Of a DNA stretch of 21,389 nucleotides, positions 6,715 through 13,625 are shown in pieces. The position numbers were made by a program, and so were the translations under genes. The notes under the pieces were generated by a model, which saw only the letters and a list, made by a program, of their open reading frames with translations, made no database searches and had not been told where the DNA came from. Numbering within the stretch: position 1 is the first letter of the stretch; each line of letters starts with the position of its first letter. This DNA is from Sulfurimonas sp. (GTDB taxonomy: Bacteria; Campylobacterota; Campylobacteria; Campylobacterales; Sulfurimonadaceae). The stretch covers positions 1 to 21,389 of the forward strand of contig DAOVJL010000001.1 of assembly GCA_030673275.1 (NCBI GenBank), given 5' to 3'.

Positions 6715-7584
6715 ATGACAAAAAACAATCTTTACGCCTCTATATCTGTTGGGTTTATTGCACTGTTTTTTTTAGCTTATGAATTTACAAATAAAAACTT
6801 TGTATGGGACATTTTTATTATATATTCCATAATACTTCTTATCATAGGCGAGTTTATAGCAATAACAACTACTATAAACATACAAAACAGTGTCTATATC
6901 CGTTCAGAAGAAGAAGCTCTTAAATTAGCTCTTCCAAAAATACCTTTTGAAATTAAAAAAGCATTAAAATTTATACCACTTAATATCGTTATTTTATTAA
7001 TTACTGTATTTACTTCTATTTACTATTTTTCAGATGATCCTTTAAAATCTTACTGGTATATAATTTTATTTTTACCACTTACAATTCACTTATTAAGCTT
7101 AATCCCATATTTTTTGTTTAGTGATACAGCATTTATAGAGTCAAAGAAAAAAGCATTAGATATTGATGACAGACATACCACAATAATTAAAATAGGCAAA
7201 AAACTTGCAAATAAAGAGTCAAAATATTGCAGAAAAACAAACACCAAGCAATATCAAACTATTTTACACTACTTAGATAATGGACAAAACCCTGATGAAG
7301 TTTTTGAAAATCGCTACACACTGCTCTTGCCAAGCTCATGTTGTGGAGATGAAAAATTGGTTAAATCACTTATTGAACATGGTAGTAATGTAAACTTTAG
7401 GAGTTCACTTGGGATGACTGCTCTGATTTTAGCATGTAAACATGGATTTTACGAAATTACTTTATTGTTAATTGAAAATGGAGCTGATATTAACATAAAA
7501 GATTTAGATGGAAACACAGCTCTGTATCATGCCCAAAAGAACGGATATGAAGATATAGTTGAATTACTTAAACCAATAGTTTAA
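6715..7584 (+). CDS. Membrane-anchored ankyrin-repeat protein
   Basis: The 289-aa product has four N-terminal hydrophobic segments (about residues 8-25, 28-52, 80-100 and 108-135), then a charged linker and a C-terminal ankyrin-repeat region (about 185-289). The clearest repeats are LGMTALILACKHGFYEITLLLIENGADINIKD and DGNTALYHAQKNGYEDIVELLKPIV, with a degenerate one before them (LLLPSSCCGDEKLVKSLIEHGSNVNFRS). Ankyrin repeats bind other proteins, so a cytoplasmic docking domain tethered to the membrane is the simplest reading; the partner is unknown. It starts five bases after the preceding unknown gene, which is the natural candidate partner. No terminator was seen after it; an AT-rich tract leads into the riboswitch promoter. 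Confidence 0.82.
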   Translation: MTKNNLYASISVGFIALFFLAYEFTNKNFVWDIFIIYSIILLIIGEFIAITTTINIQNSVYIRSEEEALKLALPKIPFEIKKALKFIPLNIVILLITVFTSIYYFSDDPLKSYWYIILFLPLTIHLLSLIPYFLFSDTAFIESKKKALDIDDRHTTIIKIGKKLANKESKYCRKTNTKQYQTILHYLDNGQNPDEVFENRYTLLLPSSCCGDEKLVKSLIEHGSNVNFRSSLGMTALILACKHGFYEITLLLIENGADINIKDLDGNTALYHAQKNGYEDIVELLKPIV

Positions 7585-7637
7585 TTAAAAATATTATTTA
7601 AAATATTTATTTTTATTTATTTTTAAATTTCCTGTAG

Positions 7638-7643
7638 TAAAAT
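7638..7643 (+). promoter_or_regulatory. -10 element upstream of the GEMM-type RNA
   Basis: TAAAAT at 7638-7643 predicts transcription from about 7650, just before the first strand of the aptamer's closing stem at 7655. The preceding stretch (about 7585-7630) is T/A-rich with repeated T runs, the usual substitute for a -35 box in Campylobacterota. The alternative box TATTAT (7648-7653) would start inside the closing stem and fits less well. Confidence 0.4.
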
Positions 7644-7654
7644 TGTGTATTATT

Positions 7655-7734
7655 AAGTATAAAGTCAAACTTATCGTGAGGTAAGGACGGAAAGTCGCGA
7701 GTCTTTTTATAAAGATAGTCGGATTGCAATACTT
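7655..7734 (+). ncRNA. GEMM-I (cyclic-di-GMP-I class) riboswitch aptamer, variant binding pocket
   Basis: The 80-base segment aligns without gaps to the core of the V. cholerae Vc2 GEMM-I aptamer as I remember it. Closing stem: AAGTAT (7655-7660) with ATACTT (7729-7734). Stem with GNRA loop: CTTATC-GTGA-GGTAAG (7670-7685). Conserved core: CAAAC (7666-7670) and GACGGAAAGTC (7686-7696). Receptor stem: CGA with TCG (7698-7700, 7719-7721) and GTCTTT-TTAT-AAAGAT (7701-7716). Tail: GGATTGC (7721-7727). Several stem positions differ from Vc2 with compensation on the other strand. The pocket equivalents of A47 and C92 are kept (7692, 7727), but G20 and the facing C50 are both U (7665, 7695). That may shift ligand choice away from, or within, the cyclic di-GMP class. 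Family is strongly supported by structure; ligand is inferred. Confidence 0.82.
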
Positions 7735-7795
7735 CCCAACTTCATTTTTGACAATAAACTGTATAATTTCTATAAACTATAAACAAGAAGTTAAG
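7735..7795 (+). promoter_or_regulatory. Candidate riboswitch expression platform hiding the ribosome binding site
   Basis: The site before the ATG at 7796 reads AAGAAGTTAAG. GAAGTT (7787-7792) is exactly complementary to AACTTC (7738-7743), just past the aptamer. ACTTC at 7731-7735, which overlaps the closing stem, can pair with the same bases. Formation of the closing stem could therefore change which anti-ribosome-site pairing is available. No terminator-like hairpin with a T run is present, so translational control is the better guess. TATAAT at 7762-7767 could be a second promoter that bypasses the aptamer. Confidence 0.45.
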
Positions 7796-9325
7796 ATGCT
7801 AAATGATGTGCTATTACAAAAATTAAAGCTTTACTTTAAATCAAATCTTGATAATCCATCAATTGATTTTAAGTGGACTAATGAAGATAATATAAAACTA
7901 TTTGCATATCTTAATAAAAATTTTGCTGACCAAGATATTTTAGACAATAAAAATAAGTTAACAATAGAACAAGCTTTTAGAGAGTATTTTGAACCTGTTG
8001 GCACATTCTTATTCAAAATTTCACAAGATCAAATCCGTCTAAAAGTTTTTTCATATAAAACAGAGCCCAAAGACAGTATAAACTTAGATGCTATTATAAA
8101 TATTATGGAAGCTAATGAACATCTGATTCAAGAAAATTACAACTTCAAAAAAGATTTAATATGTATACAGAAAGAGCTGACATTAGAGTTAAATCACTTT
8201 ATAGCGTCAATCAATAATGAAGAAATAAACAAAAAAGAACTACTTAAATTTGCAATCAGAGAAGCTTTTGAACTTAATGACAGTGACATTATTGTCATTA
8301 AAAATAATCAAATATTTATAAAATTATTTGATGATAAGAAGATAGATAAAGTTGCTGATGATAAAAAAGATACTATTGCAAACAGATTCAATGGTATCGA
8401 TGAGGATAGACTCAACTCTTTTTATAAAGAGTTTTTCATAAAAGAAGAGAATAAAAACTTTTTTTACTTTGTTGCAGAAGAATTTGTTAATATATATTTT
8501 GTTGATAAACAGATCAATAATATGACCTTTGAAAAATATGCATTTTCACTTATACAATCAATAACCAAAGATCATTTAGTTAATTCATTTGATAATAGTG
8601 ATGAATTTTTTAAAGGATTTTCCGGCTATGTATTTAGAATACATTTTAAAGAAGTATTTGGTTATATAGCCAATTTTATATTGGCTGAAATAAGTGCTTC
8701 AAATCAATATATGATGGAATTTTTAAAATATTATTCTCTAAATATTATTGTGCAAAATGGGAAAAAATATAAAGTTCCAGAAATAGAAGCAGAAAATGGT
8801 TTAAAGTGGAATGTAGCATCGATGATCTCTATTGTAAAAATATATATTAAAACAGAAATATCTCTAGAAATAATGAAAGATGTAGTTAATGAACTAGAAG
8901 AGGACATCAGAAAGCTATATATCGGGGGTCATTCACCTGTAGAATATAATAATGGTTTAAATAAAGAGATACTAAAAATATCACAAACTATATCTCATGA
9001 TATGAAAAAGCTAAATATATATCTCGATACTATAGATTCATTAAAAGATAAAGATGAAAAAACTATATTAGCAAAGGATGTAAGAGAAATAAGAGAGAAT
9101 GTACATATCCTGCAAGAGGACAAGGAGAAATTGACCTCTAATATCTTAAAACCATCTATAATAACACAATATTCCAATCTGAAAAAAGAAATAGATTCCA
9201 TTAAAAGACAAGAGACAAGAGATAAGAAAATTTTAATTCAAAACAGAGAGGGATACATGTCAATAAAAAATTCACTTGTCAAGGCACTAACATCAAAGAA
9301 AGTACTTGTTGGGATAATTAAATAA
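7796..9325 (+). CDS. Protein of unknown function downstream of the GEMM-type riboswitch (509 aa)
   Basis: I do not recognise this family. The 509-aa product is lysine- and isoleucine-rich, without signal peptide or membrane helices, so it is probably cytoplasmic. The first 330 residues appear as mixed helical segments with no known catalytic motif. Residues about 390-490 are strongly charged and helical (EIMKDVVNELEEDIRKLY, then KDVREIRENVHILQEDKEKLTSN), suggesting a coiled coil. The C-terminus is basic. I chose the ATG at 7796 because AAGAAG precedes it; a longer frame starting with TTG at 7724 would lie inside the aptamer. Lower GC than the housekeeping genes suggests accessory origin. It ends one base before the convergent glyS stop. 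Being the only gene behind the aptamer, it is the presumed effector of the switch. Confidence 0.8.
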   Translation: MLNDVLLQKLKLYFKSNLDNPSIDFKWTNEDNIKLFAYLNKNFADQDILDNKNKLTIEQAFREYFEPVGTFLFKISQDQIRLKVFSYKTEPKDSINLDAIINIMEANEHLIQENYNFKKDLICIQKELTLELNHFIASINNEEINKKELLKFAIREAFELNDSDIIVIKNNQIFIKLFDDKKIDKVADDKKDTIANRFNGIDEDRLNSFYKEFFIKEENKNFFYFVAEEFVNIYFVDKQINNMTFEKYAFSLIQSITKDHLVNSFDNSDEFFKGFSGYVFRIHFKEVFGYIANFILAEISASNQYMMEFLKYYSLNIIVQNGKKYKVPEIEAENGLKWNVASMISIVKIYIKTEISLEIMKDVVNELEEDIRKLYIGGHSPVEYNNGLNKEILKISQTISHDMKKLNIYLDTIDSLKDKDEKTILAKDVREIRENVHILQEDKEKLTSNILKPSIITQYSNLKKEIDSIKRQETRDKKILIQNREGYMSIKNSLVKALTSKKVLVGIIK

Positions 9326-9326
9326 T

Positions 9327-11345
9327 TTATATACTAACCTCTTTTATATCCGCTATTTTCAAAATACTTTTATAGATAGAAGCCACTAAAGATTTTCTAT
9401 TATTTTTAACAGCCGCATCTTCAGCGTTTACCATTACATCTTCAAAGAACTTATCAAGTTCCGGTTTTAGACCTAAAAGTGCATCTAGTTCCTCTTCATA
9501 AGAGTTGTATTGACATGTAGAGACTTCTATATATCTTACATGTAGAACTTTCTCTGCTTCTTCTTCAAAAAGCTTGCCATCAACCGACATTTCATTTGAC
9601 ATGTCAATATCTTTAGTAATATTTGCAACACGCTTAAATGTAGAAAAAGACTCACTGAAACCTTCACTGTTTACCATAGTATCAAGTGCCTCTATCTTTT
9701 TACCCATTGCAAGCAGTTCTCTCTCTCCTGAAGCCAGTACAGCTTCTATAATAGATGGATTTACTTTGAAGTACTGTTTAACTCTCTCTAAAAAGAAAGC
9801 TTCGAGTTTTGACATGTCAATCTCTGCATACTCACTAGACAACCTTTTAAGAGTATCAACTATATCAAACTCCAAGTTATGCTCTTTAGTAATCCTAAGA
9901 AGCCCATTAACGGCACGACGAAGAGCAAATGGGTCACGTGAGCCTGTTGGTATCTGATTTACACTAAATAGCCCTAAAAGAGTATCTAGCTTTATACTCA
10001 TAGCTACTATTGCACTTAAGACCGATGAAGGAAGCTCACTATCCTCACCATCTGGAAGATACTGCTCTTTTATACATGTAGCTACATCTAAGCTTTCACC
10101 AGCTTCTTTTGCATAGTAGTAACCCATAAGACCTTGAAGCTCTGTAAACTCATATACCATCTCACTCATCAAGTCAGCTTTTGCAAGACTTACAGCTCTG
10201 TCTAATACCTCTTTTTTGGCACTTGGCTTATACATTTCAAACAGAGTATTTGCTATCTTTTTCTCACGCTCTATCTTGTCTGCAACACTTCCAAGACCTT
10301 TAAAAAATGCAACTTTTTCAAGTCCGTCTGTATTTAGCCCGTTTTTCAAATCATTATCGTAAAAGAAAAGTCCATCAGCTAAACGAGGACGAAGCACTCT
10401 TTCATTACCTTCAACAACTTTAGAAAAGTCATCTGTAAGTGCATTTGAGACAACAACAAACTTGTTTATTAGCTTGCCGTCTTTAAATACAGGAAAGTAT
10501 CTTTGATGCTCTTTCATAGAAGTGATGATAACTTCTGGAGGAAGTCTTAAAAACTCCTCATCAAATGAGCCTAAAAGTGCTGTTGGATGCTCAGTAATGG
10601 CTACAACTTCATCAAGCAGATCTTCATCTACTTCTATAGTTACACCATTTTGTGTCTCTATAGCTTTAAAGTCATTAAGTATTTTAACTGTTCTGTCTTG
10701 GGGAAAAAGTGTTACACCACTTTTCTTTAGAATTTCAAAATACTCTTTTGCTCCATCAACAGCTACAGCATCAAAATTACTGATACGGTGAACAAAAGTC
10801 TCTTTAGATGAACGAACACCAAAAAGCTCAACATCAACCAGCTCATCACCAAGAAGCACATTAACCCAGCGGATAGGTCTGATAAAACTCTCTACTGCAC
10901 TTCCCCATCTCATAGATTTACCAAAATCAAGTGACTTAATCCATGTCTCAATAATGTCTGATAAAAGTTCAGTTGATGCCTTACCCTTTACATCTTTTTT
11001 ATAGTAAAGAACTTCTTTACCACCCTTCTCTGCTTTACCTATATCTTCAAGTGCAACTCCGCACTTCTTGGCAAAACCATTTGCAGCAGGTGTTGGCTCA
11101 CCATCTTTATATGCAACAGCTAGAGGAGCGCCATAGAACTCTTCAACACTATCATCTTGAGAAGTTTTAAACTCTCTATGCCAGATAACTAAACGACGAG
11201 GAGTATAATAAAATTCAAATTCACCTAAAAGAGAGTTTTTCTCCAAAATATCAGCATATTTTTTCTCAATATTTTTTAACTCTTTTAAAAGCGGAACCGC
11301 TGGAAGCTCTTCAACACCAATTTCAATTAATAATGGTTTTAACAT
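9327..11345 (-). CDS. glyS: Glycyl-tRNA synthetase, beta subunit
   Basis: Beta subunit of the bacterial alpha2-beta2 glycyl-tRNA synthetase, needed with GlyQ to charge tRNA-Gly; it carries the tRNA-binding parts. The 672-aa product is of normal length and shows the family markers. These are the N-terminal LLIEIGVEELPA, YYTPRRLVIW, RWGSAVESFIRPIRWV, ITEHPTALLGSFDEEFL, SMKEHQRYFPVFK, RPRLADGLFFYDNDLKNGL and, in the C-terminal part, TGSRDPFALRRAVNGLLRI. The glyQ gene is not in the window, and in this phylum the two are often separate. AAGAG lies about eight bases before the ATG. The gene is divergent from the TonB receptor gene and convergent with the unknown 509-aa gene. Confidence 0.97.
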   Translation of the reverse strand: MLKPLLIEIGVEELPAVPLLKELKNIEKKYADILEKNSLLGEFEFYYTPRRLVIWHREFKTSQDDSVEEFYGAPLAVAYKDGEPTPAANGFAKKCGVALEDIGKAEKGGKEVLYYKKDVKGKASTELLSDIIETWIKSLDFGKSMRWGSAVESFIRPIRWVNVLLGDELVDVELFGVRSSKETFVHRISNFDAVAVDGAKEYFEILKKSGVTLFPQDRTVKILNDFKAIETQNGVTIEVDEDLLDEVVAITEHPTALLGSFDEEFLRLPPEVIITSMKEHQRYFPVFKDGKLINKFVVVSNALTDDFSKVVEGNERVLRPRLADGLFFYDNDLKNGLNTDGLEKVAFFKGLGSVADKIEREKKIANTLFEMYKPSAKKEVLDRAVSLAKADLMSEMVYEFTELQGLMGYYYAKEAGESLDVATCIKEQYLPDGEDSELPSSVLSAIVAMSIKLDTLLGLFSVNQIPTGSRDPFALRRAVNGLLRITKEHNLEFDIVDTLKRLSSEYAEIDMSKLEAFFLERVKQYFKVNPSIIEAVLASGERELLAMGKKIEALDTMVNSEGFSESFSTFKRVANITKDIDMSNEMSVDGKLFEEEAEKVLHVRYIEVSTCQYNSYEEELDALLGLKPELDKFFEDVMVNAEDAAVKNNRKSLVASIYKSILKIADIKEVSI

Positions 11346-11453
11346 GTCATAAACTCTTTATTTAATATTATTGTCGCGATTTTATCTATTTTTTGGTTAA
11401 AGAGTGCTTTTATTACTTCTTTATATTTTACAAAAGTGGTTCAAAATTTAACA

Positions 11454-11459
11454 TATAAT
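11454..11459 (+). promoter_or_regulatory. -10 element of the TonB receptor gene
   Basis: TATAAT at 11454-11459 places a start site near 11466 and leaves a leader of about 55 bases before the ATG at 11521. No convincing -35 is present. The box abuts the inverted repeat at 11459-11476. Confidence 0.5.
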
Positions 11460-11476
11460 TAACACTCCTTTGTTAA
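11459..11476. promoter_or_regulatory. Candidate operator: TTAACA-N6-TGTTAA inverted repeat
   Basis: A perfect 6+6 inverted repeat lies across the predicted start site of the TonB receptor gene, the position of a repressor site. It resembles the half-sites of Campylobacter NssR (TTAAC/GTTAA), but the spacing is 8 rather than 4 between those five-base arms. It does not match a Fur box. The regulator is unknown. Confidence 0.4.
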
Positions 11477-11520
11477 AGTCCTCTTAAATTAAAAAATTAA
11501 ATTAAAAACATAGGAAAAAT

Positions 11521-13617
11521 ATGAGAATTAGATATTCAATAGCTGCATTGTTAGCTATATCATCATTAAATGCGCAGGAAGTAAGCCTGGATGCCATAAG
11601 TGTTACAGCAACAAAGATATCAACAAGTACAAAGGAAGTATCTCAATCTATTGCCGTTGTTGATGAAAAAACAATTGAAGATAAAAATATTTTAAATATT
11701 CAAGAAGCCATAGAGAATATTCCGGGAGTAAATGCAGAGTCTTCTACAAACTCTCCAAGTCCCAGACTCATCATTAGAGGAGCTGGACTAAAAGCCAGAT
11801 ATGGTGTAAGAGAAGTAATGGTAATGAAAGATGGTGTTCCGCTGACAGATCCGGATTCTTTTACTAGATTTGACTTTATAGATATGCAGGATGTATCTTC
11901 TCTTGAAGTGCAAAAGGGACCAGGTTCTATAAATGCTGTAAATGCGGTTGGTGGTGTAATTCAGCTTATTACTAAGTCGGTTTTTCATGATGATAAAAAT
12001 AGATTCAAAATCGGTATCGGTGATGATGGACAAAAAAATCTTAATTTAAAAGTTAGAGATGCTCTAGGTGAAAATGATTTTGTTTCAGCTACCTTAAGCA
12101 CTAGAAAAATCGACAACAATTGGAGAGATAACAATGAGTTTGATGCTACTCAATTTAGTCTAAAGTATGGCCATATATTTGAGGATGAATCTACAATAGA
12201 AACAGAATTTTCATATACTGAATCAAATATGCAAATACCGGCTTCTATGACAGATGCTGAATTTGAGATATTTAAAGATACTGGCGAACAGCATGATACA
12301 TCATCACCATGGCAACATAGTTCAAGAGACTCAAAAATATTTGCTATCAATGCAAAGTATGAAAAAGAGGTTGGAGACATCACTTACAAACCAAGATTTT
12401 ATTTTAATACTTGGGAACATTTTCACCCAGTTACAGCAATGATAAATGATAGTGATGAGAACACAGTATTTGGTATGGATTTAGAAGCAAACTATTTCCA
12501 CAAAGTATTTGGTAATGATGCAACATTAGTATTTGGGGTAACTGCAAAAACAGATATAACAAAGGATTCTAAAAAATACACATATGCAGACTTTACAGAT
12601 GAAGCAGGTCCTAGTACTGCTATTTCTACGACATTATCAAATAACAGAGGTGATTTAGCAAATATAGAGGATAGTACATCAACACTCTATGGTATATATG
12701 CGCAAGAGACATTTAGTCCAATAGAAAAATTATCTATAGATTTAAGTTTAAGAATTGATAACATAAAATTTGATGTTGATGGTAATGAAATACTTCAATA
12801 CAACTGGAGTGGATTTAGTGGTCCATCAACTTATTATGCAGGAGATGGACTATATAGTCTAAGCGAATCTTATGATTTAACATCCCCAAAAATTGGTTTT
12901 ACTTATGCGATCTCAGATTCCATAAATATCTATATGTCTATTGCTCAAGCAAATCAAGCACCTACAGGTAGTGAGATAAAAGCAAATATAATTGAAAACA
13001 AAGCTACTTTAGATAAAACAACTAGTACAAATTATGAGGTAGGTGTTAAAACTAGAGCTGAAAATATATCATACGATATAGCTATTTATCAAAATGATGT
13101 TACTGATGAAATTACTGCTGTAAAGCAAGGGTGGATAACATTTTATGAGAATGCAGGTAAAACTAGAAAACGAGGTTTAGAAATAAACGGTGTATATAAA
13201 ATAAACAATGAAGTATCTCTTGGTGGTAGCTATGCATATAGTAATTTTGAATTTGTTAACTTTATGGAAGAAGGTACTGATGATAGAGCGGGTAATAAAT
13301 TACCGTATATACCAGAAAATCAGTACTCCTTGTTTGCAACACTTAACCTAGTAAATGGTTTTAAAGCAAGGTTAACGACTAAGACATGGGGAAGCTACTT
13401 TATGGATAATGCAAATACAGAGAAATATGAGGGTTACGATTTTGTAACTGATTTAATGATAGGTTATGAACACAAGGAGCACTCTCTACAATTAAATATA
13501 AAAAATATTACGGATGAATATTACGCAATGCAAGTTGACAAAGATATAGATGGTGATAAGACATATAAAGCTGCTGCACCAAGAAGCTTCATGCTAACTT
13601 ATAGTTATAAATTTTAG
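11521..13617 (+). CDS. TonB-dependent outer-membrane receptor
   Basis: Outer-membrane beta-barrel that takes up a metal complex or similar scarce compound using energy from TonB-ExbBD. The 698-aa product has a signal peptide (about residues 1-18, ending LNA) and a TonB box-like segment (DAISVTATK, about 24-32). A plug domain follows (about 35-150: IPGVNAESSTNSPSPRLIIRG, MVMKDGVPLTDPDSF, LEVQKGPGSINAVNAVGGVI). The long barrel ends in the expected aromatic residue (SFMLTYSYKF). The strong AGGA at 11512-11515 supports the start. The next gene, a membrane polyferredoxin, starts eight bases after the stop, so import and reduction may be linked. The substrate is not evident; iron chelates or copper are the obvious candidates. 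Confidence 0.93.
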   Translation: MRIRYSIAALLAISSLNAQEVSLDAISVTATKISTSTKEVSQSIAVVDEKTIEDKNILNIQEAIENIPGVNAESSTNSPSPRLIIRGAGLKARYGVREVMVMKDGVPLTDPDSFTRFDFIDMQDVSSLEVQKGPGSINAVNAVGGVIQLITKSVFHDDKNRFKIGIGDDGQKNLNLKVRDALGENDFVSATLSTRKIDNNWRDNNEFDATQFSLKYGHIFEDESTIETEFSYTESNMQIPASMTDAEFEIFKDTGEQHDTSSPWQHSSRDSKIFAINAKYEKEVGDITYKPRFYFNTWEHFHPVTAMINDSDENTVFGMDLEANYFHKVFGNDATLVFGVTAKTDITKDSKKYTYADFTDEAGPSTAISTTLSNNRGDLANIEDSTSTLYGIYAQETFSPIEKLSIDLSLRIDNIKFDVDGNEILQYNWSGFSGPSTYYAGDGLYSLSESYDLTSPKIGFTYAISDSINIYMSIAQANQAPTGSEIKANIIENKATLDKTTSTNYEVGVKTRAENISYDIAIYQNDVTDEITAVKQGWITFYENAGKTRKRGLEINGVYKINNEVSLGGSYAYSNFEFVNFMEEGTDDRAGNKLPYIPENQYSLFATLNLVNGFKARLTTKTWGSYFMDNANTEKYEGYDFVTDLMIGYEHKEHSLQLNIKNITDEYYAMQVDKDIDGDKTYKAAAPRSFMLTYSYKF

Positions 13618-13625
13618 GAGATATT

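Noticed and set aside
7748..7767. TTGACA and TATAAT as a strong sigma-70 promoter
   Set aside because: The two boxes are only 8 bases apart instead of about 17, so they cannot act together; TATAAT alone remains possible.
7724..7795. TTG-initiated N-terminal extension of the 509-aa protein
   Set aside because: It would begin inside the 3' part of the aptamer and has no ribosome site; the ATG at 7796 has AAGAAG upstream.
10522..10791. Plus-strand open frames inside glyS (also 9574-9957 and 10973-11170)
   Set aside because: Antisense shadows of a clearly conserved glyS; low-complexity serine-rich translations without start signals.
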